Source: Bacteroidota bacterium
GTDB lineage: Bacteria; Bacteroidota; Bacteroidia; Chitinophagales; Chitinophagaceae
Direction of reading: 5' to 3'
Assembly: GCA_018266775.1 (NCBI GenBank)
Contig: JAFDZS010000008.1
Span: 186,001 to 250,000 of the forward strand
Length of the DNA stretch: 64,000 nucleotides
How positions within the stretch are numbered: position 1 is the stretch's first letter; every line of letters starts with the position of its first letter. Shown here one piece after another: positions 35,428 through 43,990 of this stretch. Position numbers and translations under genes: made by a program. The notes beneath the pieces are model-generated. The model searched no databases. It saw nothing but the letters and a program-made list of their open reading frames with translations, and was not told the DNA's origin.

Positions 35428-36576
35428 ATGAAAATTGGCATTGAAGCACAACGGTTATTCAGAAAGAAAAAGCACGGCATGGATATGGTGGCACTGGAAC
35501 TCATCCGTAACCTGCAGCAGATTGATACGGTAAATGAATATGTCATCTTTGTAAAACCAGATGAGGACGATACAGTCATTAAAGAAACACCCAACTTCAA
35601 AATTATACCGCTGGATGGTGGTGCTTATCCTTTATGGGAACAGGTGGTCCTGCCTAAAGCTGCGGCCAAATATGGATGTCAACTGTTACACTGTACCAGC
35701 AACACCGCCCCCGTATTTAGCAAAGTGCCGTTGATGGTTACCCTGCATGATATTATTTATATGGAAAGTTCCATGTGGCAAATTGTTACCGGCAAAGGAT
35801 CGAACTACCAGAAATTTGGAAACCTCTACCGCCGTATGGTGGTACCCAAAATTGTACGCAAGAGCAAAAAAATCATTACAGTTTCCGACTATGAGAAAGA
35901 TTGCATTGGCGCCTATTTCAACATGCAAAATGATTCACGGTTGGTAACTGTGTACAATGGTGTGAGCACCTATTTTACGCCGGTTACTGACAGCAATACA
36001 TTACAAGCAGTGAAAGAAAAATATCATTTGCCTGATCATTATTTTTTCTTCCTTGGCAATACACATCCTAAAAAAAATACAAAAGGTACGTTGGCAGCCT
36101 TCTCACAATTTATTAAACAAAGTGGTTACGATATAAAACTGGTGATGATTGATTATGATAAGAATGAACTGCAAAAATTGTTACAGGAAATTGGCGATCC
36201 TGGTTTGATTGACCGTATTGTGCTTACCGGGTATATTGTTAATACCGATCTTCCGGCCATTTATGGGCAAAGCGAATTGTTTTTATATCCTTCGCTCAGG
36301 GAAAGTTTTGGTATTCCCTTAATTGAAGCAATGGCCTGTGGTGTACCGGTGATCACTTCCAGCACTTCATCCATGCCCGAAATTGCAGGGCATGCCGCTT
36401 CGCTTATCGATCCTTTTAAACCGGAAACCATAACCGATGCTATGCTGAAAGTTTATAACAACAAAGCATTGCAAAAGGAAATGAAATCAGAAGGTATTGC
36501 ACAGGCTGCGAAATTTTCATGGAAAAGTATGGCAGCAGATGTTTTGAAATTATACCAGGAAACAATCAATCAATAA
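35428..36576 (+). CDS. GT4 family glycosyltransferase
   Basis: A 382-residue GT-B enzyme. The N-terminus (KIGIEAQRLFRKKKHGMDMVALELIRNL) and the C-terminal donor site (FFFLGNTHPKKNTKG; SLRESFGIPLIEAMACGVPVITS with the E-x7-E pair) are typical GT4 features. The sugar donor is unknown. It lies in the EPS operon, 9 bp before the next GT2 gene. Confidence 0.93.
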   Translation: MKIGIEAQRLFRKKKHGMDMVALELIRNLQQIDTVNEYVIFVKPDEDDTVIKETPNFKIIPLDGGAYPLWEQVVLPKAAAKYGCQLLHCTSNTAPVFSKVPLMVTLHDIIYMESSMWQIVTGKGSNYQKFGNLYRRMVVPKIVRKSKKIITVSDYEKDCIGAYFNMQNDSRLVTVYNGVSTYFTPVTDSNTLQAVKEKYHLPDHYFFFLGNTHPKKNTKGTLAAFSQFIKQSGYDIKLVMIDYDKNELQKLLQEIGDPGLIDRIVLTGYIVNTDLPAIYGQSELFLYPSLRESFGIPLIEAMACGVPVITSSTSSMPEIAGHAASLIDPFKPETITDAMLKVYNNKALQKEMKSEGIAQAAKFSWKSMAADVLKLYQETINQ

Positions 36577-36585
36577 TAATATTTT

Positions 36586-37776
36586 ATGATAACGCTTCAA
36601 ATTATATTCTGGGTTTTAGTATTCATTGTGGTGTACACTTATGTGGGTTATGGTATTGTTTTATTTGCATTGGTAAAACTGAAACGTTTGTTCAGCAAAA
36701 AAATAACAGTAACCGATACATCTTACGAACCTGATGTAACGCTGTTCATTGCTGCATACAATGAGAAAGATTTTGTGAAGGCAAAAATGGAAAACTCACT
36801 GGCACTCGATTATCCTAAAGACAAACTGCATATTGTTTGGGTTACTGATGGCAGCGATGATGGCACGCCTCAGTTAGTGCAGCAATATGAACAGGCCAGC
36901 CTGTATCATGTACAGCAACGAAATGGAAAGATCAGTGCGATGAACCGCGGTATGCATTTTGTGGAAACACCAATCGTTGTTTTCAGTGATGCCAATACCA
37001 TGCTCGGTAAAGAATCTATTCAGCGTATAGTGCGTTTATTTAACGACCCTAAAGTGGGTTGTGTATCCGGCGAAAAAAGAATTGCCGGTAAAGCGAGTGA
37101 TGTTGCTTCTTCTGCCGGTGAAGGGTTATACTGGAAATATGAATCCACTTTAAAAAAATGGGATGCTGAATTGTATTCTGTTGTCGGTGCTGCAGGTGAA
37201 TTGTTTGCCATCAGAACGGAACTGTTCCGTGATGTGGAGAAAGATACCCTACTGGATGATTTTGTGATTTCCCTTCGGGTGGCGCAGGAAGGCTATACGA
37301 TTCAATACGACCCTGAAGCGTATGCCATTGAAACAGCATCTGCCAATGTGAAAGAAGAATTGAAACGCAAGATCCGTATTTCTGCCGGTGGCATACAGGC
37401 GGTGGTAAGGTTAAGTCCGCTGCTGAATATTTTTAAATATGGTATGCTGTCGTTCCAGTATATTTCTCACCGTGTATTACGGTGGACGGTCACACCTTTA
37501 TGTTTGCTATTGCTGATTCCTGTTGGGTATGCGCTTGCCGCCAATGAAGGTTTATTTTCTTTCGGTGTTTACTCTACTTTGTTCTGGTTGCAATTGTTAT
37601 TTTACATTGGTGCACTAACGGGCTGGTTTATGGAAAACCGTTCTACAAGAATTAAAATATTATTTGTACCGTATTATTTCTTCATCATGAATTTATCGGT
37701 GGTGCTGGGTTTTTTCCGTTACCTGAAAAAAACACAATCGGTAAATTGGGAACGGGCAAAGCGTGCGGTGGCGTGA
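36586..37776 (+). CDS. Membrane GT2 glycosyltransferase, last gene of the EPS operon
   Basis: An N-terminal membrane helix (LQIIFWVLVFIVVYTYVGYGIVLF) precedes a GT-A domain with LFIAAYNEKD, VTDGSDDGTPQL, FSDANTM, GAAGELFAIR, LDDFVISLRV and KRKIRISAGG. Several C-terminal membrane helices follow. The layout resembles membrane GT2 enzymes that extend lipid-linked glycans. No EPS gene follows it; the next gene is convergent and about 350 bp away. Confidence 0.92.
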   Translation: MITLQIIFWVLVFIVVYTYVGYGIVLFALVKLKRLFSKKITVTDTSYEPDVTLFIAAYNEKDFVKAKMENSLALDYPKDKLHIVWVTDGSDDGTPQLVQQYEQASLYHVQQRNGKISAMNRGMHFVETPIVVFSDANTMLGKESIQRIVRLFNDPKVGCVSGEKRIAGKASDVASSAGEGLYWKYESTLKKWDAELYSVVGAAGELFAIRTELFRDVEKDTLLDDFVISLRVAQEGYTIQYDPEAYAIETASANVKEELKRKIRISAGGIQAVVRLSPLLNIFKYGMLSFQYISHRVLRWTVTPLCLLLLIPVGYALAANEGLFSFGVYSTLFWLQLLFYIGALTGWFMENRSTRIKILFVPYYFFIMNLSVVLGFFRYLKKTQSVNWERAKRAVA

Positions 37777-38122
37777 GGAATTAAATTTATCTTTCGCCCC
37801 CGCGGAGTTTTTGTGTTGTAAGAAATGGGTTTGCTACCCCGCTATGGCTCCTGCGGAACAGTTAGTATGTATACAGAAATTGTACAGTGAGATGCAGCGT
37901 CTGTACATTTTATCAATTGAATGTTGTTGGTAGATAATGTCGCCCTTACAGGGCTTTCTCCCCTCCCACAAATCCCTGCTACCAAAATATCAGCCCGGTG
38001 GGCTTTAGGAATTTCACGCAACAACTGCATCTATCTGCTGTTGATACGTTTTATCAATTAGATGTTGTTGATAATATCTTCTTTACAGACTTTTTTCTCA
38101 CAACAATGCCAGTACAATGGAT
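37777..38122. repeat. Repeat-rich spacer after the EPS operon
   Basis: This 346-bp spacer lies between convergent genes. It contains a near-direct repeat of 26 bp (37904-37929 and 38045-38070, 23 of 26 bases the same) and small GC hairpins (GCCC-TTACA-GGGC near 37942; AGCCC-GGT-GGGCT near 37992). It looks like a degenerate REP-type element common in Bacteroidota intergenic DNA. I see no clear terminator with a T-run and no gene. Confidence 0.45.
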
Positions 38123-39811
38123 TTACAATTTTAAAAACTTTACTTTACTATTGGTTGCAGTATTTGAAACTGTAATGGTGTACAATCCCCGTTGCAACTT
38201 TTTTATTTCAAGCGGAATGATTTGTTCACCGGGGATAGTAACAGTAATACTTTGCTGTAACACCAGTATACCGGAACAATTGAAAATACTGACGGTAGCT
38301 TTTCCCAAAGTGGAGGTAGTCACCTGCAGCGTAATGGTATTGGTTGCAGGGTTAGGAAATACTTTGGTATTCTCATCAAAGGTGTACAGCAGCGTATCGC
38401 TGCCGCCGCTGTATTCCACGGCACCAATATCGTACAGGCTGCCCACCTGCCGCCGCTGGCCATAAAAATCGGTCAATACAGCGCAAAAGCAATCATAACC
38501 TTTATTAATCAATGGAGAATGTGTCTGAACTTTAAAATCGGTATTTGATATACCGGCATCACTGAATTGTTGTGTGAAAAAATTATTCTTTTGCTTTACA
38601 TCGCTGGCAATGTCAGGTAGCATGATATACGCATCTTTGGCAGTAAAAGATGTACGTGTTGTTTGGTTGTAACTATAATTACCGGGGTTAATAATCAGGT
38701 TGGATGCAATAATATTGTTTTTAGTTTTTACGCTCTGGAAACGGATGCCGTCTGATTTTGGATTAATGATGTCATTAAACAAAATATAAAATGATGAATC
38801 TTTCATAGCGGTGGCATCGGATACAAAAATACCATGTTTCATCTGCGTCATATCATTGGGCACAAAAGATCTTCCCGCATTCACTATAATGTTGTTGTAC
38901 ATTTTGCTTCCGCCCAATCCATGCATTTCAATACCATCGCCTTTCCCGTTTTTAATTAAATTATTATAACAATCACATTTGGAACCACCACCCATAATAA
39001 TGCCCGACATCTGGTTGGGCACTCCGGCCTGGCTGTCTTCTTCAACCGTATTATTAAAGATGTAACAATGTTTGGGCGCAGCACTTACCTGTATGCCATC
39101 CCACCCGGTGCGTTTTACTATGTTGTTGTATACTTTGATGTGATCCAGCACCGGCGGCAGTACCACAGTATCTTTACCATTGCAGTGTAAAGTAATGCCG
39201 GTATAATAGGAACTGCCGATGTACATGCCCTCATTAGCCACATCAGCAATATAATTATCATGAATGCTGGTATTGTACATGGTAAAACTGTCACGCACTG
39301 AAGCAAAGGAACAATCAGGATCCGTTTTGGCAAATATACCTTCGGTGGAGCAATTGGTGATGGATACATGATCCACTTCTATATCGCTGCTGAAATTGCC
39401 GATGCCAATACCTGCGCCGTTATTGACTTTATCAATGCTGATGCCATATTTCGTTTCGGGCAAACCCGTTCCGGTAAAACGCAGGTAACGGCAGTTATTA
39501 ATCGAAATACCGTAATGCCCGGCGGTAGTAATTTGTGTAACACCACCGGTATTCATCACCAGCACCGGTTGCGCTGCGGTGCCTTTACAATTGCGCAGTA
39601 ACAGCTGATCTCTTGTACCACTTTGCAGTAAAATGGTATCACCGGGTTTTATGGCACTGTAAGGCCCGGAGTTTCCATCCACCACTGTAACACCCAAGGC
39701 GACTGCCCATGAGTGGTTTTGTGCTGTTGCACTGTTTTGAGATAAAAATAAAATGCTGATTACAGTAAGTTGTACAACTTTTAATGCTGTTGAAGGGGCT
39801 GAGGTTTTCAT
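38123..39811 (-). CDS. Secreted parallel beta-helix protein with T9SS type A sorting domain
   Basis: The start is the ATG at 39811 (MKTSAPSTALKVV), directly before the signal peptide (LTVISILFLSQNSATAQ); the frame is open to 39871. A right-handed beta-helix follows (IYNNIVKRTGWDGI, IFNNTVEEDSQAG, YNNLIKNGKGDGI, MYNNIIVNAG). The C-terminus has the T9SS signature KVFPNPATNTITLQV and ends KVKFLKL. Thus both this protein and the one at 136-2295 are exported by T9SS and have a polysaccharide-lyase-like fold; they bracket the signalling and EPS genes. Three GTTGTA repeats and a TGTAG-N8-CTACA palindrome lie 123-190 bp upstream. The substrate is unknown. Confidence 0.88.
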   Translation of the reverse strand: MKTSAPSTALKVVQLTVISILFLSQNSATAQNHSWAVALGVTVVDGNSGPYSAIKPGDTILLQSGTRDQLLLRNCKGTAAQPVLVMNTGGVTQITTAGHYGISINNCRYLRFTGTGLPETKYGISIDKVNNGAGIGIGNFSSDIEVDHVSITNCSTEGIFAKTDPDCSFASVRDSFTMYNTSIHDNYIADVANEGMYIGSSYYTGITLHCNGKDTVVLPPVLDHIKVYNNIVKRTGWDGIQVSAAPKHCYIFNNTVEEDSQAGVPNQMSGIIMGGGSKCDCYNNLIKNGKGDGIEMHGLGGSKMYNNIIVNAGRSFVPNDMTQMKHGIFVSDATAMKDSSFYILFNDIINPKSDGIRFQSVKTKNNIIASNLIINPGNYSYNQTTRTSFTAKDAYIMLPDIASDVKQKNNFFTQQFSDAGISNTDFKVQTHSPLINKGYDCFCAVLTDFYGQRRQVGSLYDIGAVEYSGGSDTLLYTFDENTKVFPNPATNTITLQVTTSTLGKATVSIFNCSGILVLQQSITVTIPGEQIIPLEIKKLQRGLYTITVSNTATNSKVKFLKL

Positions 39812-39933
39812 AAAAGGTTCAGGCTTATTACTGGTTCTGCAAAGCAGATGAAACAGTAATGAATAATGCAATAAATTTCGGAATTATTATGCAGAACTTC
39901 AAACTTATTGCAGATTAATTGCCCGCTTTTTTT

Positions 39934-40000
39934 GTTGTACGGGGTAAAATTTTATTGTTGTACGCATAACCGGATTTTCGTTGTAGTGCTTAAACTACAA
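39934..40000. promoter_or_regulatory. Three GTTGTA direct repeats at 23-bp spacing ending in TGTAG-N8-CTACA
   Basis: GTTGTA starts at 39934, 39957 and 39980, two exact 23-bp steps (about two helical turns). The last copy forms TTGTAG-N8-CTACAA (39981-40000), the same palindrome as at 12224 and 20131. It lies 123-190 bp upstream of the T9SS beta-helix gene. Regularly spaced direct repeats suggest cooperative binding of a regulator on one DNA face. Confidence 0.5.
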
Positions 40001-40115
40001 ACAGCTTAAATGGCAACAGGAATAAGTATACATCGTTCAATAAAGCGCTTGCCCTGTACGGCTAAAGCTGCCGGTACTGAATTTGCCTGCAGTTGATATA
40101 AAAAGTGCAGCAAAA

Positions 40116-40139
40116 AGCCCCGCAAACAATTGCGGGGCT
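40116..40139 (-). terminator. Rho-independent terminator of the outer-membrane barrel gene
   Basis: A 10-bp perfect GC-rich stem (AGCCCCGCAA / TTGCGGGGCT) with a 4-base loop, followed on the minus strand by TTTTT. It lies 24 bp beyond the stop of the gene at 40164-40700. Confidence 0.88.
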
Positions 40140-40163
40140 ATCTTATTGTTTCAGGTTGAAATA

Positions 40164-40700
40164 TTAAAAGTTAAACCCGAGTGATACGCCTACTGCAGGC
40201 AGTACGCCACTGAATTTAGTGTATTCCGCCCCGGTATTATCTTTTATTTTACCACCAGCATAGTAATTAATACCGCCAAAAAGGTCTACAACAAAACCGC
40301 TGTTCCATATCCATTGTTTACCCACAAGCCCTTTACCAACAAAGCCTGAACCGGTTATTGATTCGCCATCAATTGTTTTCACTTTTAAAGAATAAAAACC
40401 TGCACCGGGGGCTACATAAAAACCTTTGGGTGCTTCAGCACTTTTGCTGAGGTAATACTTATATTCCACAGCTCCACCCAAATTGGTGTATTTAACACCG
40501 CCTACGCTTAAAGCACCAAACGCAGCATCCACCTGTACAGATGATTTTTCATTCAGCGCTCTTTCGTAAGATGCGTTGGCGCTTCCAAATAACAGGCCCA
40601 GTGGGTTCAGTTTTACTACGTTTTTGCCGGTTTCGCCATCCTGTGCCATTGCAGCAGTGGTAAAAGCGCATACGCAAAGGGTAAAAATTAATTTTTTCAT
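40164..40700 (-). CDS. Small outer-membrane beta-barrel protein (DUF3575-like)
   Basis: A signal peptide (LIFTLCVCAFTTAAMAQ) is followed by about 160 residues of amphipathic strands: VKLNPLGLLFGSANASYERAL, GAVEYKYYLS, GFYVAPGAGFYSLKVK, GFVVDLFGGINYY, ending in PAVGVSLGFNF with a terminal phenylalanine typical of outer-membrane barrels. The start NVVKLNPLGLLFGSxxxSYERAL is common in DUF3575-type proteins. The function is unknown. It is a single-gene unit with its own terminator. Confidence 0.8.
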   Translation of the reverse strand: MKKLIFTLCVCAFTTAAMAQDGETGKNVVKLNPLGLLFGSANASYERALNEKSSVQVDAAFGALSVGGVKYTNLGGAVEYKYYLSKSAEAPKGFYVAPGAGFYSLKVKTIDGESITGSGFVGKGLVGKQWIWNSGFVVDLFGGINYYAGGKIKDNTGAEYTKFSGVLPAVGVSLGFNF

Positions 40701-41631
40701 TTCTGTTTGCTTTTAAGTTAAATAATAAAATAATTATGAGAAAGATGATGTAAGCAAAAGCCGTGTACCATCTGATGCTCCAATTACCGGACCGGACTAT
40801 TAATAACGTTAATAATTATCCGAAATTGGGTGCGAAATTATGGTTAGCAGTTGTAAAACATTGCAAGCATAATAGAGAAGTTAATAAAAAGCAAATTGAA
40901 CTAATAAAAAGAAAAAATAAGCAAATAAAGGGCTAATTAAATTTTACCAGGCAATCGTGGTTTGTTGCAGGGAGGTTAATTTTCTATTGCTGTGGAATAT
41001 TGACGCTATGCTATTATACAGGTGAAATGGTGAGCCCGTTGTACAGCACCGGCAGCAAAAAATTAAACTTTGGCCAGCATATAATAATTGTTATTAACTG
41101 CAATAGCCGTATTTCACTATTACTAAAATTTGTCTTCCCAGTCTTTCCGGTTAAATTTAGCCACAGTGAATTGCATGTTATTCCTGAAGCAAAAGGTCAT
41201 ACTGTTCTTTTTTTTATTTACTAAATGCAGGTGCGACTGGTTCATAATACAGGTAATCTGGATATTTTAAACTATAGGCACTTGTTCCGATAGTAAGGAT
41301 TTGTTTCCACTTATTAAAGCAAAACTATACACTGTACATAAAATATCATAGCCGCCCAAAGATATAAATGGTGAAACTTGTCATTTACTTACAAATTGCT
41401 GCATTTCATGAGTGAAGCGCATTGTTTTCTTATTTCACGCAAATGCGTAATAAGAAATACAAGGGGATAATGCAAACTGGCATCTGTGCCGGAGAAAATA
41501 TTAACGGCTCAGGCGTTTATACAATTTTACAGGAACATTCTTTTATTTACTAATTGCATGGCTGGTTCAAAATAAAGTTGTAACTATGGTGTCTCTTAAT
41601 ATCATTCTTTAACCATTTTTTGATTCTTGCT
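40701..41631. other. Long AT-rich intergenic region
   Basis: About 930 bp lie between divergent genes. It is AT-rich, with a strong imperfect stem-loop at 41426-41457. A 74-codon frame at 41000-41224 on the plus strand has no recognisable domain, no ribosome site and unlikely composition, so I leave it out. I see no tRNA, no operator of the two kinds described elsewhere and no terminator. Confidence 0.4.
41426..41457. other. Long stem-loop
   Basis: TTTCTTATT pairs with AATAAGAAA and, after a 2-base bulge (TC), ACGCA pairs with TGCGT around an AA loop: a 14-bp stem. No T-run follows, so it is not a standard terminator. It lies about 175 bp upstream of the oxidoreductase start and could be an operator or an RNA structure. 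Confidence 0.4.
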
Positions 41632-42963
41632 ATGGCATCCCGTAAAAAATTCTTACAACAGGCCGCTGTGTTAACAGCTGGTTCATTTGTTTTACCTGCA
41701 TTAAACAACAGTGTTTTTGCTTACTTTAAAAGCCGTGTGGCACCGTCTGACCAAATTAATATTGGCGTGATTGGTATTAACGGCATGGGCTGGAGTGATG
41801 CTATGGCCGCCATTAAAGTGCCCGGCGTAAACATTGTGGCTTTGTGTGATGTGGATCAGAATGTGATCAGCCGGAGGCTGGCAGATTTGACCAAACAAAA
41901 TATTCCCACAGCGGGCATCAAAACGTATAATGATTACCGTGAGTTATTAGACAGGAAAGATATTGACGCGGTGATCATCGGCACGCCCGACCATTGGCAT
42001 TGCCTGCAAATGGTACATGCCTGCCAGGCCGGTAAAGATATTTACGTGGAAAAACCCGTGGGCAATTCCATTACCGAATGCCGCATTATGATGGCTGCAC
42101 AGCAACAGCACAACCGCGTGGTGCAGGCCGGCCAGTGGCAGCGCAGCCAGCAGCATTTCAGGGATGCACTGGATTTTATTTATTCCGGGCAACTCGGCAA
42201 CATCCGCACAGTGAAAGTATGGTGTTACCTTGGATGGAAAAAACCATTGAGTTTTGTGGCCGACAGTCCCGTACCTGACGGTGTTGATTACACGAAATGG
42301 CTGGGCCCTGCTCAGATGCGCCCTTTCAACAGCAACCGTTTTCATTTTACCTGGCGCTGGTTTTGGGATTATGCCGGCGGCCTCATGACCGACTGGGGGG
42401 TGCACCTGCTGGATTATGCATTGATGGGCATGAAAGCCACTGTACCGGTTTCCATCAGTTCTATTGGCGGTAATTTTGCCGATCCCGCTTCACCACAGGA
42501 AGCGCCCGATACGATGAGTGTAAGTTACCAGTTTGAACATTTCAATCTATTGTGGGATCATGCCATTGGTATTGAAAATGGTTTGTTCCGTAAAGAACAT
42601 GGCATTGCCTTTATTGGTAACAATGGCACGCTTGAATTAGACCGCGGCGGATGGGAAGTGTTTGAAGAAAGCCGCAGCGACAAAAAAGTTACTGTGGCAC
42701 ACAGGCCTTCTGTCGATAATGGTTTGAACAAACACATGGAAAATTTCTTTTCGGTGGTGCGTTCCCGTAAAACGGAGGAATTGCATTGCCCCATTACTGC
42801 CGCCGCTGATATTGCCACACTGAGCCAGATGGGTAATATTGCCTTCCGCAGTGGTGAAAAGCTGTATTGGGATAAGGAGGCTGGAAAGTTCACTGAAAAA
42901 TCCATCAATAAAAGATATTTAACAGCTGCTTATCATAACGGGTATAAATTACCGAAAGTGTAA
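41632..42963 (+). CDS. Gfo/Idh/MocA family oxidoreductase with exported N-terminus
   Basis: The start chosen is the ATG at 41632 (MASRKKFLQQAAVLTAGSFVLPAL), which gives an N-terminus like the Tat-type leaders often found on this family in Bacteroidota; the frame is open back to 41620. The NAD-binding domain has IGVIGINGMGW, CDVDQNVI, VIIGTPDHWHCLQMVHAC and the family signature YVEKPVGNSI. The C-terminal domain has WFWDYAGGLMTDWGVHLLDYA. It probably oxidises or epimerises a sugar or cyclitol in the periplasm. It is a single gene; the thioredoxin gene starts 83 bp after it. Confidence 0.88.
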   Translation: MASRKKFLQQAAVLTAGSFVLPALNNSVFAYFKSRVAPSDQINIGVIGINGMGWSDAMAAIKVPGVNIVALCDVDQNVISRRLADLTKQNIPTAGIKTYNDYRELLDRKDIDAVIIGTPDHWHCLQMVHACQAGKDIYVEKPVGNSITECRIMMAAQQQHNRVVQAGQWQRSQQHFRDALDFIYSGQLGNIRTVKVWCYLGWKKPLSFVADSPVPDGVDYTKWLGPAQMRPFNSNRFHFTWRWFWDYAGGLMTDWGVHLLDYALMGMKATVPVSISSIGGNFADPASPQEAPDTMSVSYQFEHFNLLWDHAIGIENGLFRKEHGIAFIGNNGTLELDRGGWEVFEESRSDKKVTVAHRPSVDNGLNKHMENFFSVVRSRKTEELHCPITAAADIATLSQMGNIAFRSGEKLYWDKEAGKFTEKSINKRYLTAAYHNGYKLPKV

Positions 42964-43046
42964 CCGTATTAAAGTGCGGATATTATGAAAGTGACCAATG
43001 TTACATTATCATGCTGACATCGGCAGTACTTTTACAAAAAAATACA

Positions 43047-43418
43047 ATGGCAACCATACAATTAACCACCGGCGATTTTAAGGACAAGGTTTTTGATTAT
43101 ACTACTGAAAAAGAATGGCAATATAAAGGCACCAAGCCTGCCATTATAGATTTTTATGCCGACTGGTGCGGCCCCTGTAAAATGGTGGCACCCATACTGG
43201 AAGAATTATCGGAAACCTATAAAGACGATCTGATCATTTATAAAGTAGACACCGAAGCTGAAATGGAACTGGCAGGGGTTTTCGGTATACAAAGTATTCC
43301 CACTTTTTTATTTATTCCTGTAGGTGAGCAACCCATGCTGCAACCTGGTGCATTACCGAAGAAAGTTTTTCAGCAGGTGATTGACGAACATTTGGTGAAG
43401 AAGGTGGATGGTAAATAA
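43047..43418 (+). CDS. trxA: Thioredoxin
   Basis: The start is the ATG at 43047 (MATIQLTTGDFKDKV); the frame extends to 43011. The active site is DWCGPCKM, followed by VDTEAEMELAGVFGIQSIPTFLF with the cis-proline. The protein is about 123 residues, slightly longer than E. coli thioredoxin, with an N-terminal KEWQYKGTKPAIIDFYA typical of Bacteroidota thioredoxins. It reduces disulfides in the cytosol. The last 44 bp of the gene are duplicated almost exactly 411 bp downstream. Confidence 0.95.
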   Translation: MATIQLTTGDFKDKVFDYTTEKEWQYKGTKPAIIDFYADWCGPCKMVAPILEELSETYKDDLIIYKVDTEAEMELAGVFGIQSIPTFLFIPVGEQPMLQPGALPKKVFQQVIDEHLVKKVDGK

Positions 43419-43819
43419 AAAAACTGCTTTAGCATTATTATTTACGGTTAGATTTATTACTTGTATTTACTTTTTTGCTTCCCGATTTCATGCGGGACAA
43501 GTTCTCCAAAAAAGAATGGAAAAATCATTTATTATTGTTGCTTACAGCAGATTGTTATTCTTACTTTTTTTACGGAAAAAAAGTAAGCAACTGTGCCCTG
43601 TGGGAAAAACCGCCCGGCAATAATGACGGCCATTGCCGGGGCAGCTTTGATCATCAGTTGTACTACTGTAACTTCAACTTCAGTAATTCTATTCTCAGGA
43701 TTGAATACCAAAATTTTATTCCAGTAATTTTATTATTGCTGGTCTTTCTTTTTCTTCCATTTGTATACAGGATAAGTTTTTCAACAGGTGATTGAAGAAC
43801 ATTTGGTGAAGAAGGTGGA
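43365..43819 (+). repeat. Duplicated thioredoxin 3' end (direct repeat)
   Basis: The segment 43365-43408, inside trxA, recurs at 43776-43819 with 42 of 44 bases the same, still encoding VFQQVIEEHLVKKVE followed by a stop. A third, weaker copy is at 46461-46497 (EVIEEYLVKKAG, then stop). The second and third copies have no upstream thioredoxin domain, so they are remnants of a duplication or of an insertion that copied its target. Confidence 0.7.
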
Positions 43820-43983
43820 ATGATGAATTAAAGTACTTATGCGTCATCTTAGCGGTTCGCCTGAACTTCGTGGCCAGGTGTTTTTTACGGGAGTGCAATT
43901 TTATCATGATCTGACGTCCCCGTCTGATCATGAATAACGAATCTCCAATAAGCGAATTCTTTTTGATCGGTCAGACGGGAACG
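43419..43983. other. Spacer with repeats after trxA
   Basis: This 565-bp spacer holds a 12-bp hairpin (43560-43587), a block shared with 45421-45500 (43641-43715), the copied trxA tail (43776-43819) and a REP-like inverted repeat (43907-43990). Short frames at 43408-43623 and 43475-43795 follow the repeats and show no domain; I do not annotate them. Confidence 0.5.
43560..43715. repeat. Dispersed repeat, copy A (hairpin plus conserved block)
   Basis: A perfect 12-bp hairpin (CTTACTTTTTTT, loop ACGG, AAAAAAAGTAAG) is followed by CCCGGCAATAATGA and a conserved block from 43641. Copy B at 45342-45500 has the same order. In the first 53 bases of the conserved block only one base differs. It resembles non-coding repetitive elements of Bacteroidota; no transposase is nearby. 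Confidence 0.6.
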
Positions 43984-43990
43984 TCAGACC
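43907..43990. repeat. REP-like inverted repeat overlapping a stop codon
   Basis: TCTGACGTCCCCGTCTGA (43910-43927) pairs with TCAGACGGGAACGTCAGA (43971-43988), one mismatch in 18 bp. The right arm overlaps the stop codon of the isochorismatase-like gene (43984-43986). It may act as a terminator or mRNA 3' stabiliser. Confidence 0.6.

Larger units (their letters stand above)
39812..40163. promoter_or_regulatory. Upstream region of the second T9SS protein
   Basis: This 352-bp spacer contains, from left to right, an array of direct and inverted GTTGTA/TGTAG repeats (39934-40000) and the terminator of the downstream barrel gene (40116-40139). No reading frame in it looks real. The repeat array is the main candidate for control of the gene starting at 39811. 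Confidence 0.5.

Noticed and set aside
40981..40997. TTCTA...TGGAA resembling the EPS control sites
   Set aside because: Half-site spacing is 11 bp instead of 10 and it is far from any start codon.
41000..41224. 74-codon frame on the plus strand in the long gap
   Set aside because: No recognisable family, no start context, and it sits in an AT-rich region with stops in the other frames.
43408..43795. Two overlapping small frames after trxA
   Set aside because: They run across a hairpin and a dispersed repeat and have no protein features; better explained as repeats.
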